Source: Azolla caroliniana (Eukaryota > Polypodiophyta). From it: 64,000 nucleotides of DNA. Below the pieces are notes generated by a model. That model did not search any database. It was not told the DNA's origin and saw only the letters and a program-made list of their open reading frames with translations. The stretch is from contig JBHGNT010000021.1 of assembly GCA_043228905.1 (NCBI GenBank), positions 10,602,001 through 10,666,000 of the forward strand. The letters are read 5' to 3'. Positions within the stretch are counted from its first letter, which is position 1. The number at the start of each line of letters is the position of its first letter. This document shows positions 46,370 through 57,797 of this stretch, in pieces. Both the position numbers and the translations under genes were made by a program.

Positions 46370-47215
46370 ATGGAAGAGTCGTTCGGCGGCATATTCAAGC
46401 TCACAGGCTCCAGCTACTCACTGTGGAAGTCAAAGATGAGGGACATGCTAGTGGTTAAAGATCTTTGGTTGCCGGTATAGTTTGGGGACAAGAAACTGGA
46501 TAAGATCGATGCCACGACATGGGAGGTGATGCACATGAAGACGATGACGTACATCCGGTGCTTCATCGACATGAGCCTATACAACAACTTCAATGAAGAA
46601 TGTAAGGCTCATGAACTCTGGGAGAAGATCGGAATCATGTTTTAGAACAAAATTGCCGTAAATCGGGTTTCGGTATTCCGGAAGTTAGTGAGGCTCTAGT
46701 ACCAAGATGGCTCCAGTATGGCGAAGCACATGAATGCATTCCAGGGGCTAATACACCAAGCAATCTTGTTGGGAGTACCTCTCGCAGATGAGGTACTCAC
46801 ATAGCTCCTGCTCGGTTCCCTCTTGGATAGTTGGGAGACGTTAGTTATCACATTGGGCAATGCCGGGCCGGAAGGAAAGCAGTTGTCCCTAGCAAGGGTA
46901 AAATCAAGCTTGCTAGACGAAGAAGCTCGCCGGAAGGACCGGGAGTCCAGAACCGATTCGAGGGTCTTGGTCACGGAAGATGACTACAACCAGGTATCGG
47001 AGTCCCCAAAACATGGACAAATCGGGGACGAGGTCGAAGTCAAGGGGGAGGCCTATTTGCTTCTACTGTGGGAACCTGGGCCACTTCCAAAAGAATTGTC
47101 AGCATTTTTGGAAAGAGAAAGGAACCGACAATGTCGATTCGAAGAAGGGTTCGAACCGAAACAGTTCAAACCAGAAAGGCTCAGATCGGAAAGGAACGTA
47201 GGCGATCACGACAAG
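46370..47215 (+). pseudogene. element E gag
   Basis: From ATG 46370 the text gives MEESFGGIFKLTGSSYSLWK and ends with a complete CCHC knuckle (C-F-Y-C-G-N-L-G-H-F-Q-K-N-C near 47060). Five TAG stops (for example near 46480, 46643, 46697 and 46803) sit at former Gln or Trp codons, and a small deletion near 46990 shifts the frame. Confidence 0.88.
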
Positions 47216-47228
47216 TGAAGAAGAACTG

Positions 47229-48373
47229 ATGCTCATTGCGAAGGAAAATGAGTTAAACCTTGTCGGCGACAAAACAACGTGGGTTGTCCATTCCGGAGCG
47301 TTGTTCCATTTGACACCGGACCGGAAATGTTTCTCATCCTACATAGCCGGAGATCACGGTTGTGTCCGGATGGGGAATGAAGATACATGCCGAATTGTCA
47401 GCATAGGAGATGTGTTGTTGACAACATCAACCGGATGCAAATTGCTGCTGAAACAAGTCTGACATGTTATAGAGGTTTGGTTGAACCTAATATCAGATGA
47501 TGATGAAAGCTACATGGGTAGCATCCGGAAGGGAGTCATGAAATTCAGCAAAGGAAGCCTAATCGTGACTCGAGCCCGAAAGATCAACACACTGTATCTT
47601 ATGCATGCCCGGATATGCTAGGAAGAAGTGAATGTAGCATCTGACACTACCGGTGAGCTGTGGCACAAGAGACAGTGTCATATGAGCCAGAAGGGGATGG
47701 GCAGACTTGCCGAAGATAACCTCATTCTAGAGGTGTAAGACCTGCATGTTGAGAAGTGCATTGATTGCTTGGCCAGCAAGCAAAACCGAACCTCCTTCTG
47801 GTCAAGACCACCGATGAGACGGAATGCACCACTGGAGCTAGTGCATACCAATGTGTGTCAAGTGGACACGAAGTCACATGACGGATCGCAGTACTTTGTG
47901 GCGTTCATAGATGACCACAACCAGAAGTTATGGGTCTCACCATTGAAGACGAATGATCAGGTGTTGTCTCTCTTCAAGGAGCTCCACGCGATGGTGGAAA
48001 GAGAAACCGGTCGGAAGTTGAAGGCGGTTCGAGTAGATAATGGAGGAGAATACTCGGGCCAGTTTGAGGAGTACTGACAATCGAAGGGAATCCGGTTTGA
48101 ATTTACCATGCCGAAGACGCCAGAATTGAACGAGCTGGTTGAACGGATGAACCAGACCATAATGGAGAGAGTCTGAAGGATGCTAGCACATGCCAAGTTA
48201 CCCAAGAAGTTTTGGGCTAAGCTACTGATGACGACGACTTATGTGATAAACAAATCACCCTCATCACCCTTGGAAGGAGACTCACCATAGAAAGTATGGA
48301 CCGGTACAGGTGTATCTTACCGGCATCTGAAGGTGTTCGGCTCTCTCGCATATGTGCATGTCGCCGAGAACAG
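47229..48373 (+). pseudogene. element E protease, pre-integrase and integrase
   Basis: The protease site is WVVHSGALFHLT, where the catalytic Asp of D-S-G has become His. Pre-integrase (GELWHKRQCHMS, CIDCLASKQNR) and integrase (ELVHTNVCQVDTKSH, VDNGGEYS, NELVERMNQ) follow to FGSLAYVHV near 48360. Stops near 47618, 47736 and 48075 disable it. The match breaks at the junction with element F. Confidence 0.88.
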
Positions 48374-48898
48374 ACCTTCAATATAGACAATGGATATACA
48401 ATATAGAGAGGATTACAACACTCTTGCGAGTGGGTCAACCGCACAGGGCTCTTCGCGTCTGTTGTTGCTCACACAGCTATGGCGCGGCTCATGCTTCTCT
48501 CTCTCACACTCTCAGCACACACTTACACAGTTCATTCACGTTCACCATCTTTTGTTCTCATCTAACATCTTAAAGTTTGCCCTAGTTGCATATATACTTA
48601 CACAACTTTTTGGCTATTTATAAACCTAGCCGTCATGGGGCGCACATTTAGACTATTTACAAACTTATAGTTTCCCGAGTTGGCTATATGCACGATTCCG
48701 GTTTCGGCCGAGTCCCTCATCAACTAGGCTCTCTCTCCCCATCCGGAGAGGCTTGTTTCCTAACATCATCATTATTATTACCATAATAATAATAATAGTC
48801 GAATTCTCAAACAGTCGACTCACTGTTTTTGACTCTTCGACTGTCGGCTTTCCGGACAATCGGCTCTTCCTTCTACTGGAGGGACATATTCCCAACAA
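48374..48898 (-). repeat. 3' LTR of element F, truncated
   Basis: It begins inside the LTR at ACCTTCAATATAGACAATGG and ends TTCCCAACA. It includes an ATT/ATA-rich expansion near 48763-48800 absent from the other copy. Confidence 0.85.
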
Positions 48899-48907
48899 AC
48901 TCCCCCT

Positions 48908-50783
48908 TCACTCCTGTGGGAGGAAATCTGTCAGTCCTGTATTTTGTTGATAGACTCTAAGTCTGTCCATAGGTAGGTTCTTCGTTAGCATGTCGGATCC
49001 ATTGTCGTTAGTATGGATCTTTACGAGAGAAAACTCTCCTTCTTCGACTCTTTCTCTCAACCAATGATACCTTCTTTGTATGTGCTTGGTCTCAGAGTGG
49101 TATGCCGCGTTCTTAGTTAGATTTATGGCACTTTGGCTATCACAATGAAGCAAGAACTCCTTTTGCTTCACGCCTCGTTCGGTGAGAAAACTTCTCATCC
49201 AGATCAGCTCTTTTCCGGCTTCTACCGCTGCCATATACTCTGTCTCTATAGTCGATAAAGCTACAAACTTCTGCAGTCATGACTGCCACGACATTGCTCC
49301 CCCTGCATAGTTCATCATGTAGCCTGACATGGATTGGCTCGAGTCGACATCTCCTGAGATGTCCGAATCGGTAAAACCTTCCAGCACAGGTTTTCCGACA
49401 CCATACCTTAGGTACACCTCCGAGGTGCCTTTTAGGTACTTATGTATCCACTTCACTATTGCCCAGTGCTCTCTGCCTAGATTACTCATATATCGTCTCA
49501 CTACTCCTACAACAAATGCTATGTCCAGTCTCGTACAAACCATAGCATACATTAGACTACCGATGGCCGAGGCATATGGTACCTTCCTCATCTCGGCCTT
49601 CTACTTCTCCCCTCTCGGGACTGCTTTGCATTTAACCTACAGTTTGTCTGTAACACTGAGCCGACTGGCTTTGCGTCCGACATGTTGAATCTCTCTAAGA
49701 TCTTCGTCACATACTTCTGTTGTGACAACCACAACACCTTTTGAGTCTTGTCTCAAACTATGTGCATTCCTAGGATTTGCTTTGCCGGTCCAAGGTCTTT
49801 CATGGCAAATGATTTGTTGAGAGCTTTCTTCAAGCTTCCAATCTTCCTTGTGTCTTGACCGACTATCAACATGTCATCAACATATAATAAGAGAATCAAG
49901 AAGTCTCCTTCTTCATACCTTTTTATGAACACACAATGATCAACCTGTGTTTTCTAGAACTGGTGTTCCATCATGAAGGACTCGAACTTCTTGTACCATT
50001 GGCGTGGTGCTTGTTTTAGTCCGTACAAGCTTTTCCTCAGTCGACACACCAGATTCTCTTTCCCTTTCTCCACAAAGCCTTCGGGTTGCTGCATGTAGAT
50101 TTCTTCTTCTAGTTCCCCGTGCAGAAATGCGGTTTTTACATCCAACTGTTTGATCTCCAGGTCCATACTAGCCACTATGCTCAGAATAGTTCGTATGGAT
50201 GTCATCTTCACGACTGGTGCAAATATTTCGTCAAAGTTGACGCCCTTCCTCTGCTGGAACCCTTTACCACTCACTATGCGGGCTTTGTACCTGGGCTCGT
50301 TGTCGACTTCTCCAGTTTTACCTTGTAGACCCATTTATTCCTGAGTGCTCTCTTAACTTTCGGCAACTCTACTAGGTCGTAGGTGTAATTTGTGTGCAAG
50401 GATTCTATCTCCTCTTGCATCGCGTTCAACCATTTTTCTCTGCTCTCGTCGGAAATGGATTCTTTATAGCACTCCAGTTCACCGTCATCAGTCAAGAGGG
50501 TGTATTGACTAGCATATGTAGTCGGTGTTTTCCTTTCTCTGAGTGGGTATCTTCTTCCACTCATTGTTGGCTCTCTTTCAGATGTCTCTACCAACTCTTC
50601 TCTCGGCTCAGGATTCTGCTCATCAATTGGCATCTCCAGGTTGGAAAATTCCAACTCATATTCCTCAATTGATTTCAGCAGATCTGCCGACTCTGACTCA
50701 TAGTCTGTCGTTCTTTCCAAGTCAACCGAGTCGGATTTGGCTTTGTCGGCCAACTGTCTCCTTACAACTATCGGTGACGACAC
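48908..50783 (-). pseudogene. element F reverse transcriptase and RNase H
   Basis: The linker and RT begin in the 50783-50274 frame (GRRYPLRERKTPTTYASQ, WLNAMQEEIESL, ALRNKWVYKVKL). They continue with GVNFDEIFAPVVKMTSIRT, VKTAFLHGELEEEIYMQQP and YGLKQAPRQWY (to 49954), then LLLYVDDMLIVG and MKDLGPAKQILGMH. RNase H pieces are IAFVVGVVRRYMSN, GFTDSDISGDVDSSQS (49591-49277) and LIWMRSFLTERGVKQ, CDSQSAINLTKNAAYHS (49234-48908). Several frameshifts and stops occur, but the catalytic YVDD is intact. Confidence 0.9.
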
Positions 50784-51307
50784 ATTTGGCCTTAAGTCGA
50801 TGGTAGTCGAGGTTGACTGGGGAGTCGGTTCCGACTTCTGTTGCTTCTAGTCTTGAATTGTCTTTTCTTCAAGAAAGACGACGTCCCGACTTCTCACTAC
50901 CTTCTTGTCGACTAAGTCCCACAACCTATAGCCGAATTCATCTTCCGGGTATCCCATGAATATGCATGCTTTCGACTTGTTGTCAAGCTTTGACCTCTAA
51001 TCCTTTGGTACATGCATATATGCCAAACATCCAAACACCCTCAGGTGTTGGTAGGAGACATCCTTCCCTGTCCACACCCTCTGTGGGACATCACCCTTTA
51101 ATGGCACTGAGGGAAACCTATTGATCAGGTAAATAGTTGTGTACATCGCCTCAACCCAATAGGATTTCGGCATTTGGGAGTAGACAAGTGCACTTGCCTA
51201 CTCACAAATGAACAAGAGTTATTCATTGCTCGTAGCAATGGCCGAAGTGTTTTTCTCATCAGCAATCATCCTGGGTTCGACATTGTTTCCGACACTCTTG
51301 TCTCTTC
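50784..51307 (-). pseudogene. element F integrase C-terminal fragment
   Basis: Minus-strand text YWVEAMYTTIYLINRFPSVP, HLRVFGCLAYMHVPKD and FGYRLWDLVDKKVVRSRDVV is readable in pieces. The protease, pre-integrase and integrase core are missing: the text passes directly from the gag knuckle to this region near 51190. Confidence 0.8.
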
Positions 51308-52170
51308 TCATGTGTCGGCAGTCCTTCTGGAAGTGTCTAGGTTTTCCACAATAAAAGCACACTGGCTTACCTCTAGACTTCGATCTAGCGTGGGATTTGT
51401 CCGTTCGTTGCGAACTTCTTCTTCGTCGTTCTTACCTCTATCCATATGTTGAGTCAGATTCGACTTTGTTTGGGACAGGACTCCTTTGTCTTTCCTCCTT
51501 GCCTCCTCATTTAGGATGCTTGTCTTCACCGTCTGTAAAGACAAGTTCTCTTCTTGACAGGAGGTGTTAAGAGTAACCACCAGGTTCTCCCAGTTGTCCG
51601 GCAATGTACACATTAGCAGGATGGCCTGCATTGCGTCATCAAAGGGAAACTTGGTCGTAGAAAGTTGATTTACATACCCCATGAATGTGTTGATGTGTTC
51701 AATGATGTTCTCACCATCTCAGTATTTCAGCCATACGAATTTTCTCATCAACGAGGTTTTATTGAGCACATTCTTCCTCTCATACAGACTCGACAGCTTT
51801 TGCCACATCTCGTGAGCATTTTTGTCGTTCGCCACATGTTGAAGGACACTTACATCAACGCATTGTCGGATAGTGGCAATCGCCTTTCTATTCAGAAGCT
51901 TCCAGTCCGACTCCAATACCCCCTTAGGTATTTCTTCGTTCGCCACATGCTGAAGGACACTTACATCGACACATTGTCGGATAGTGGCAACCGCCTTTCT
52001 ATTCAGAAGCTTCTAGTCCGACTCCAATACCCCCTTAGGTATTTCTGTTCTATCGACTGGCTCGTACAGGTCTTTGACTATGAGAAGGTCTTCCATCTTG
52101 ATCTTCCAATCAACATAGTTCTGTGAGTTGAGAACTATCATACCTGGGAAACCACTCACACCTCCTTCCA
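51308..52170 (-). pseudogene. element F gag with an internal duplication
   Basis: Gag text DWKLLNRKAIATIRQCVDVS appears twice because of an in-frame 111-bp tandem duplication. A CCHC knuckle (C-F-Y-C-G-K-P-R-H-F-Q-K-D-C) is readable near 51330 in a shifted frame. A stop lies near 51720. Confidence 0.85.
51829..52048. repeat. 111-bp tandem duplication in element F gag
   Basis: GCCACATG occurs at 51831 and 51942, and the following 100 bp match with only a few substitutions up to CCCCCTTAGGTATTTCT in both copies. The period is 37 codons, so frame is kept. Confidence 0.9.
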
Positions 52171-52199
52171 CGCTTGCACTTCACGCTCTGATACCAGTT

Positions 52200-52739
52200 T
52201 GTCGAGAAATCGTTGCGGAATTTAAATCACAATGAATAGATAATGTTGAAATACGAATCACAGAAAGAAAAGATAGATAGCTATGCACAGAGATTTACGT
52301 GGACACCCTAAAACAAGGAAAACCACGAGAATAGACCTTCAATATAGACAATGGATATACAATATAGAGAACATTACAACACTCTTGCGAGTGGGTCAAC
52401 CGCACAGGGCTCTTCGCGTCTGTTGTTGCTCACACAACTATGGCACGGCTCATGCTTCTCTCTCTCTCACTCTCCGCACACACTTACACAATTCACTCAC
52501 GTTCACCTTCTTTTGTTCTCATCTAACATCTTAAAGTTTTCCCTAGTTGCATATATACTTACACAACTTTCTGGCTATTTACAAACCTAGCCCTCATGGG
52601 GCACACATTTAGACTATTTACAAGTATAGTCTCTCGAGTTGGCTATATACACAATTCCGGTTCACTGTTTTCGACTCTTCGACTGTCGGCTTTCTGAACA
52701 GTCGGCTCTTCCTTCCATTGGAGGGACATATTCCCAACA
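52200..52739 (-). repeat. 5' LTR of element F
   Basis: 540 bp, complete with TG...CA ends. Confidence 0.9.
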
Positions 52740-54406
52740 TATGGGACGTGGTGAACAAGAAGGTGTTTTGGAGTCGGGATATAGTCTTCATGGAAGATAG
52801 GACCATTGTCAACTGAGAGTCGGAGAAGAAGGTGAAGAACTCCAGATCATCAAATGAAGACCGCTTTGACGACAAAAGACCTACCCAGTTGAAAACCGAA
52901 AGATAGCCGGTAATAGATTGGCCCTCGATGAACCGGCCAAATTCGGACAAGAAACCGAGCCGACCGAAGAAGAAGAAGAGGAAGAAGACACCAGAACCAG
53001 ACAAGATCTTGAATCGGATTCAGATTCAGAATAGATGGAGGAACTGATTACCGAAGACCAAAGACGGAGATACCCTGTGAGGGAGAGAAGAGCCCCCCAG
53101 AGATTTCCGGATGCAGAGCACGTATTGCTGACCAATGAGGGGGAGCCGGAAAGCTTCAAAGAAGCAAAGAAAGATAACCATAACCGCAAGTGGTTGAGTG
53201 CCATGCAGGATGAGATGGATTCCCTGCATGAGAACCACACATACGAACTAGTGGAGTTGCCGAAAGGAAGGAGGGCACTCCGGAACAAGTGGGTGTACAA
53301 GCTAAAACTGGGAGACGCCGGAAATCCATCATGGTACAAGGCCCGGATCGTAGTGAAGGGTTTCCAGCTGAGAAAGGAGTGGAATTCGATGAGATCTTTG
53401 CTCCGGTAGTAAGGTTGACATCCATTCGGACGGGATTGGGCATAGCGGCAAGCATGGACCTCGAGGTAGAGCAACTAGACATAAAGACGACGTTCCTCCA
53501 TGGTGACCTTGAAGAGGAGATCTACATGCATCAACCAGAAGGATATGACATGAAAGGGAAGGAGCCCCTGGTGTGCCAGGTGAAGCAGAGCTTATACGGA
53601 TTGAAGCAAGCTCCCTGGCAATGGTACCGGAAGTTTGACTCCTTCATGATGGATCAAGGGTACCACAAGATGCAAGCCGTTCACTGCGTGTTTGTGAAGA
53701 AATTTGACGGAGGAGATTTCCTGATATTGCTCCTGTACATGGACGACATGTTGATTGTTGGACGAGACCAAGTGAAGATACGAATGTTGAAGAAGGCCCT
53801 AAACCGGACCTTCTCAATGAAAGACTTGGGTTCCGCAAGACAGATTTTGGGGATGCACATAATGCGGAATTGGTCGGAGAAGCTGTTGTGGTTGTCACAG
53901 GAGAAGTATGTGACAAAGGTGCTTCAACAATTCAACATGTCGGAGGCAAAACCAGTCGGATCTACACTTTCGGCAAATTGCAAGCTATCCAAAAAACAAA
54001 ACCCGAAGACGAAGGAAGAGAAGACGGATATGATGAAGGTACCATATCCGTGCACCCGGTCGGATATCAGATATGCAATCGGAGTAGTCAGCCGGTTCAT
54101 GACCAATCCGGGAAGAGAGAACTGGAACGTGGTCAAGTGGATACTCCGGTATCTAAAAGGCACCTCGAGTATGTGCCTCTGGTTTGGCTCCGGTAAACCC
54201 CAACTTGACGGATTCACAGATTCGGATATGTCAGTTGATGCGGATACCAACCGGTCTACATCCGAATATGTGATGACTTATGCAAGGGGAGTTGTATCAT
54301 GGCAATTGAGGCTGCAGAAGTCTGTTGCATTGTCGACAACGGAAGCGGAGTACATGGCAGCTATGGAAGCCGGCAAGGAGATAATTTGGATGAAGGACTT
54401 CATCGG

Positions 54407-54986
54407 AGAGCTAGGGATTCGACAAGAGGAATACCAGCTCTACTACGACAGTCAAAGTGCGATCCACCTTGCGAACAATGCGGCCTACCATTCCCGAACC
54501 AAGCACATCCAGAGGAGATATCATTGGCTCCGGGAGAAGGTAGAAGATCAAGAGTTCATGTTGAAGAAGATGTTAGGAAACAGGTCCCTCCGGATGGGAA
54601 GTGAGAAGAACAGTGCTGATGAGAAACCGGATGACAAGTACCCGGCAAGAGCCGAATGGTGAAGACCCGATGAGAACCAGATGTGGAGTACCCGGCAAGA
54701 GCCGGATGGTGAAGACCCGGTGAGAACCGGATGTGGAGTACCCGACAACGGAAGACTCGGTGGGAACCGGATGACGTCTGCCCGGCAAGCGCCGGATGAT
54801 GCAGGCCCGGTGAGGAGTGATCACCGGATGAAGGGACATATTCGTAAATATGTTTTTCTGAGAGTCCATCGGGGCTATATTTGTAAATAGCCGAAAAGTC
54901 ATATTAGTATAAATATGACTTAGGGCAAACTTAGTGTAGGGTTGTTGTCATTCTTGTTGTCGCAAGATTAGAGCGCAACAGTGTAC

Positions 54987-55019
<33 letters not shown>

Positions 55020-55304
55020 CGAAGAGGTCGTTGCCTCTGTTGTAACTGCCGCCTGTGGCGAAGACAGTGAACAAGAGGTGGTTGCCTCTGACAGGAGCAC
55101 GTAGTTCCTGTCAGAAGATCCACACGCAGTAGAGCTAGGGATTCGACAAGAGGAATACCAGCTCTACTGCGATAGTCAAAGTGCCATCCACCTTGCGAAG
55201 AATGCGACCTACCATTCCCGGACCAAGCACATCCAGAGGAGATATCATTGGCTCTGAGAGAAGGTAGAAGATCAAGAGTTCATGCTGAAGAAGATCCACA
55301 CGAA
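54407..55304 (+). repeat. tandem duplication of the RNase H end, with solo LTR G in copy 1
   Basis: A segment of about 180 bp starting AGAGCTAGGGATTCGACAAG occurs at 54407 and again at 55131. The first copy is split by LTR G after GAAGA (54566-54570) and finishes at 55114-55130. Both copies end in GAAGATCCACACG. The duplication must predate, or be linked to, the G insertion. Confidence 0.75.
54571..55113 (+). mobile_element. solo LTR G
   Basis: 543 bp starting TGTTAGGAAACAGGTCCC and ending CCTGTCA, flanked by a perfect 5-bp duplication GAAGA (54566-54570 and 55114-55118). It contains a GTATAAATATG box near 54908 and a GA microsatellite near 54989. It contains a short array of CGGTGAGAACCGGATG-type units near 54660-54810. 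No internal retroelement region remains, so it arose by LTR-LTR recombination. Confidence 0.9.
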
Positions 55305-55414
55305 GAAGAATGGATCGGACATGCTGACCAAGCTGCTTTCAACCGACAAGTTGGACACCTGCCAAAGACAGATCAGATTAATAAGAAATCTCATACCGGA
55401 GTGAAGGGGGAGTT

Positions 55415-55912
55415 TGTTGGGAATTTGGTCCCTCTAGATGAGATCCGGATGAGAACCAGAGGAGCCGGATCGGAAGACCCGAATGAAGAAACCGGATCCA
55501 GAAGGGTTCCGCATGAGACCCGGAAACCAGATCGAGTGAATCTGGATGGATCCGGTGCAAACCGGATCCAAGGACATATTTGTAAATATGTTAGAGTAAG
55601 CCCATTGAGGCTATATTTGTAAATAGGCCTAAAGTCATATGAGTATAAATATGACTTAGGGCAACCATATAGAGATGTGACGAGATTTGTTGTAGAGAGA
55701 GAGAGTGAGAGAGTAGCTACAAGCACTTTCTATTGTAACCGCCGTCTGGCGAAGATCGCGAGCAGGAGGTCATTGCCTCTGTGTTTCCACTTTGTATTTC
55801 CTCTCATGTAGTGATAGTTCGGAGTCCGTGGGCTCTAATGGTTTCTCCTGATTAGGGTTTTCCACGCAAACATCCTGTGGCCGAGCAATACTTCCGCGCT
55901 ATTTAGTTCACA
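55415..55912 (+). repeat. 3' LTR of element E
   Basis: 498 bp; it lacks the segment between ACATCC and TGTGGCCGAGC present in the 5' copy. Confidence 0.88.
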
Positions 55913-57109
55913 TTCCGGACAGTTGGAAACGTTGGTTGTCACATTGGGCAACATGGGACCGGAAGGGAAACACCTATCCTTGTATGAAGAAGCTCTCTGG
56001 AAGGACCGAGAGTCCAATTCCGACCAAAAGGCCTTAGTCACGAAAGGTGACACAATTCAGGGAAGAGGCAGAAATCAAAGTCTCCATAACCGAGATAAAT
56101 CAGGGACCACGTCGAAGTCGAGAGGAACATGTGCTTCTATTGTGGGAAGCCGGGGCACTTCCAGAAGAACTGTCAACATTTCTAAAAGTAAAAAGGGGGA
56201 GCCGAAGGTGTGCAGCCGAAAAAGATTTCGAAAAGCAAGAACACCTTAACAATCGTGATAAGTGAGGAGGAGTTGTTGCTCATTAGTGAGAAAAATGAAA
56301 CAAACCTTGTCAGTGATGAATCAGCATGGGTGGTCGATTTGGGTGTGTCGTTTCACCTAACTCCCGACTGGAAATGCTTCTCATCTTACAGAGTCGAATA
56401 TCTCGGATCTAAAAAGATGGGAAATGAAGGAGCATGCCGAATTGTCAGCATTGGAAACATGTGCTTGGTGACATCAACTGGTTGTAGAATTGTGTTGAGA
56501 GATGTTCGACACGTTCCGGAGATTCGATTGAACCTGATATCAGCTGGTCGGCTAGATGATGATGGCTACATGGGTAGCATCTAGAACGGTGTCATGAACT
56601 TCTGCAAGGGGAGCCTGATCGTGGTTCGGGCACGGAAAACCAACACACTCTATGTGATGCATGCTCAATTATGCCAGGGGGAAGCAAATGTGGCAGCCAA
56701 CACTATCGGAGAACTGAGGCAAAGGAGGTTGTGCCATATGAGCTAGAAGGGGATGCAGAAGCTAGCCAAGGACAACTTCATTCCGGAGGAGAAAGACGTG
56801 CATCATGAGAAGTGCACCAATTGCTTGTCCGGCAAGCAAAACCAAACCTTTTTCCGGACAAGACCACCGTTGAGATGGAATGCATCGCTAGAACTTGTGC
56901 ATACTGATGTATGCCAAGTCTACACCAAGTCTCATGCCAGATCGCAATACTTCGTGACGTTCATAGACGACCACAGTCGGAAATTGTGAGTGTCACCGTT
57001 GAAGACAAAGGATCAATTATTGTCCGTCTTCAAGGACTTCCACGCTAGAGTGGAAAGGGAAACCAGACGGAAAATGAAGGCGGTTGGAGCGGACAATGGA
57101 GGAGAATAT
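55913..57109 (+). pseudogene. element D gag end, protease, pre-integrase and integrase start
   Basis: The D gag resumes with LVVTLGNMGPEGKHLSL. A degenerate knuckle region follows, then the protease WVVDLGVSFHLTPDW (Asp present, Ser of D-S-G changed to Leu), VRHVPEIRLNLISAGRLDD, KCTNCLSGKQNQ and ELVHTDVCQVYTKSHA. Stops lie near 56581, 56743 and 56986. It ends at DNGGEY, where gypsy H is inserted. Confidence 0.85.
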
Positions 57110-57480
57110 TGTTAACCCTTCGGGCCGGACAATGGCCTAACACAGGGTGTCTACGTGAGACACTTCACCAAAGGGTGTTACGGCAACCGGATTAGACTTC
57201 AACGCTTAATCCGACTTAGTTAAGTTACTTATTAGGATCGTCTTCATAACACGCGTAAGATATAACAATTAAGACAGAACGGCAATTGACACAAAGATAT
57301 AACAACGCTTAAGCTTCCATTAATTAACCGCTAACTATTACATTGTATCCGGGCCTTTAAATAGGTTTCCGGTCTGTATTACAAAACGGTGCCATCCGCA
57401 CCTGTTCGGGATCGGTCCGGATTCGGAACGGCATACCGATTCCGGTCCATCCGTCTACACTCATAGCTTAATTACAACCA
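57110..57480 (-). repeat. 3' LTR of gypsy H
   Basis: The outer end TGTTAACCC at 57110 is clear. The inner end is placed near 57480 (ATTACAACCA), preceded in sense by AGTAGTAGGAA as a weak polypurine tract; the exact border needs the other LTR. Confidence 0.6.
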
Positions 57481-57797
57481 CATTCCTACTACTTAATTAG
57501 CTCTCCGTTTCCCACTCTGGACTCCTTTGCCGGCCGGTAACACATGGCACGCCCGTGGGACAGTACCTTGTACGTCGAATCCACAACCGACCCTTGCTAT
57601 TCTTCGTCCAAAATGTCCAAAATGCTCTGTTCGAGAGGCTCCAATGGTTCATCTGGAAGTGGTTGCTGTTGTTGCTGTTGTTGCTGCTCTGTTGCTGTCT
57701 GCTGCGGCGGGTCCGTTGGTGGTTGCTGCGGCTGCTCCTCCTTCTGAGGGTCCGAACGTTTCCCGGTTGTCTCAACGGTCCTTGCCGACGACTGTCG
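57481..57797 (-). other. spacer of gypsy H with a CAA-type repeat
   Basis: In sense orientation this has runs of CAGCAACAACAG and CAACCACC near 57660-57740. The short frame 57775-57497 is compositionally biased and probably not a gene. Confidence 0.5.

Larger units (their letters stand above)
48374..52739 (-). mobile_element. Copia element F, nested in E on the opposite strand
   Basis: The right LTR (52200-52739) is complete, TGTCGAGAAATC to TTCCCAACA on the plus strand. The left LTR (about 48374-48898) lacks its first 130 bp or so. The polypurine tract (ACTCCCCCTTCACTC on the plus strand) adjoins 48899, and the reverse-complement primer-binding site GCTCTGATACCA ends near 52196. The integrase text of E is missing about 30 residues at the left junction, so a deletion removed both host and element edge; no target-site duplication survives. 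Confidence 0.88.
52740..55414 (+). pseudogene. element E integrase end, reverse transcriptase and RNase H
   Basis: After element F the text resumes with IWDVVNKKVFWSRDIVFMED, a charged linker, and RT in a 457-codon frame (53289-54662): EFDEIFAPVVRLTSIRTGL, LEVEQLDIKTTFLHG, YGLKQAPWQWYRK and LLLYMDDMLIVGRD. RNase H includes FTDSDMSVDADTNRST and TTEAEYMAAMEAGKE. The catalytic box is YMDD, where relatives have YVDD. Solo LTR G interrupts it at 54571; the RNase H tail then appears again from 55131 to about 55390 (KKNGSDMLTK). Confidence 0.9.
45763..55912 (+). mobile_element. Copia element E, nested in D, host of F and G
   Basis: The LTRs are 45763-46340 and 55415-55912, both starting TGTTGGGAATTTGGTCCCT; the 3' copy lacks about 85 bp near its end. 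The primer-binding site TGGTATCAGAGC starts at 46344 and the polypurine tract GTGAAGGGGGAG precedes 55415. The flanks are TTCTA (45758-45762) and TTCCG (55913-55917), a target-site duplication that has diverged by a CG-to-TA change. Confidence 0.9.
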
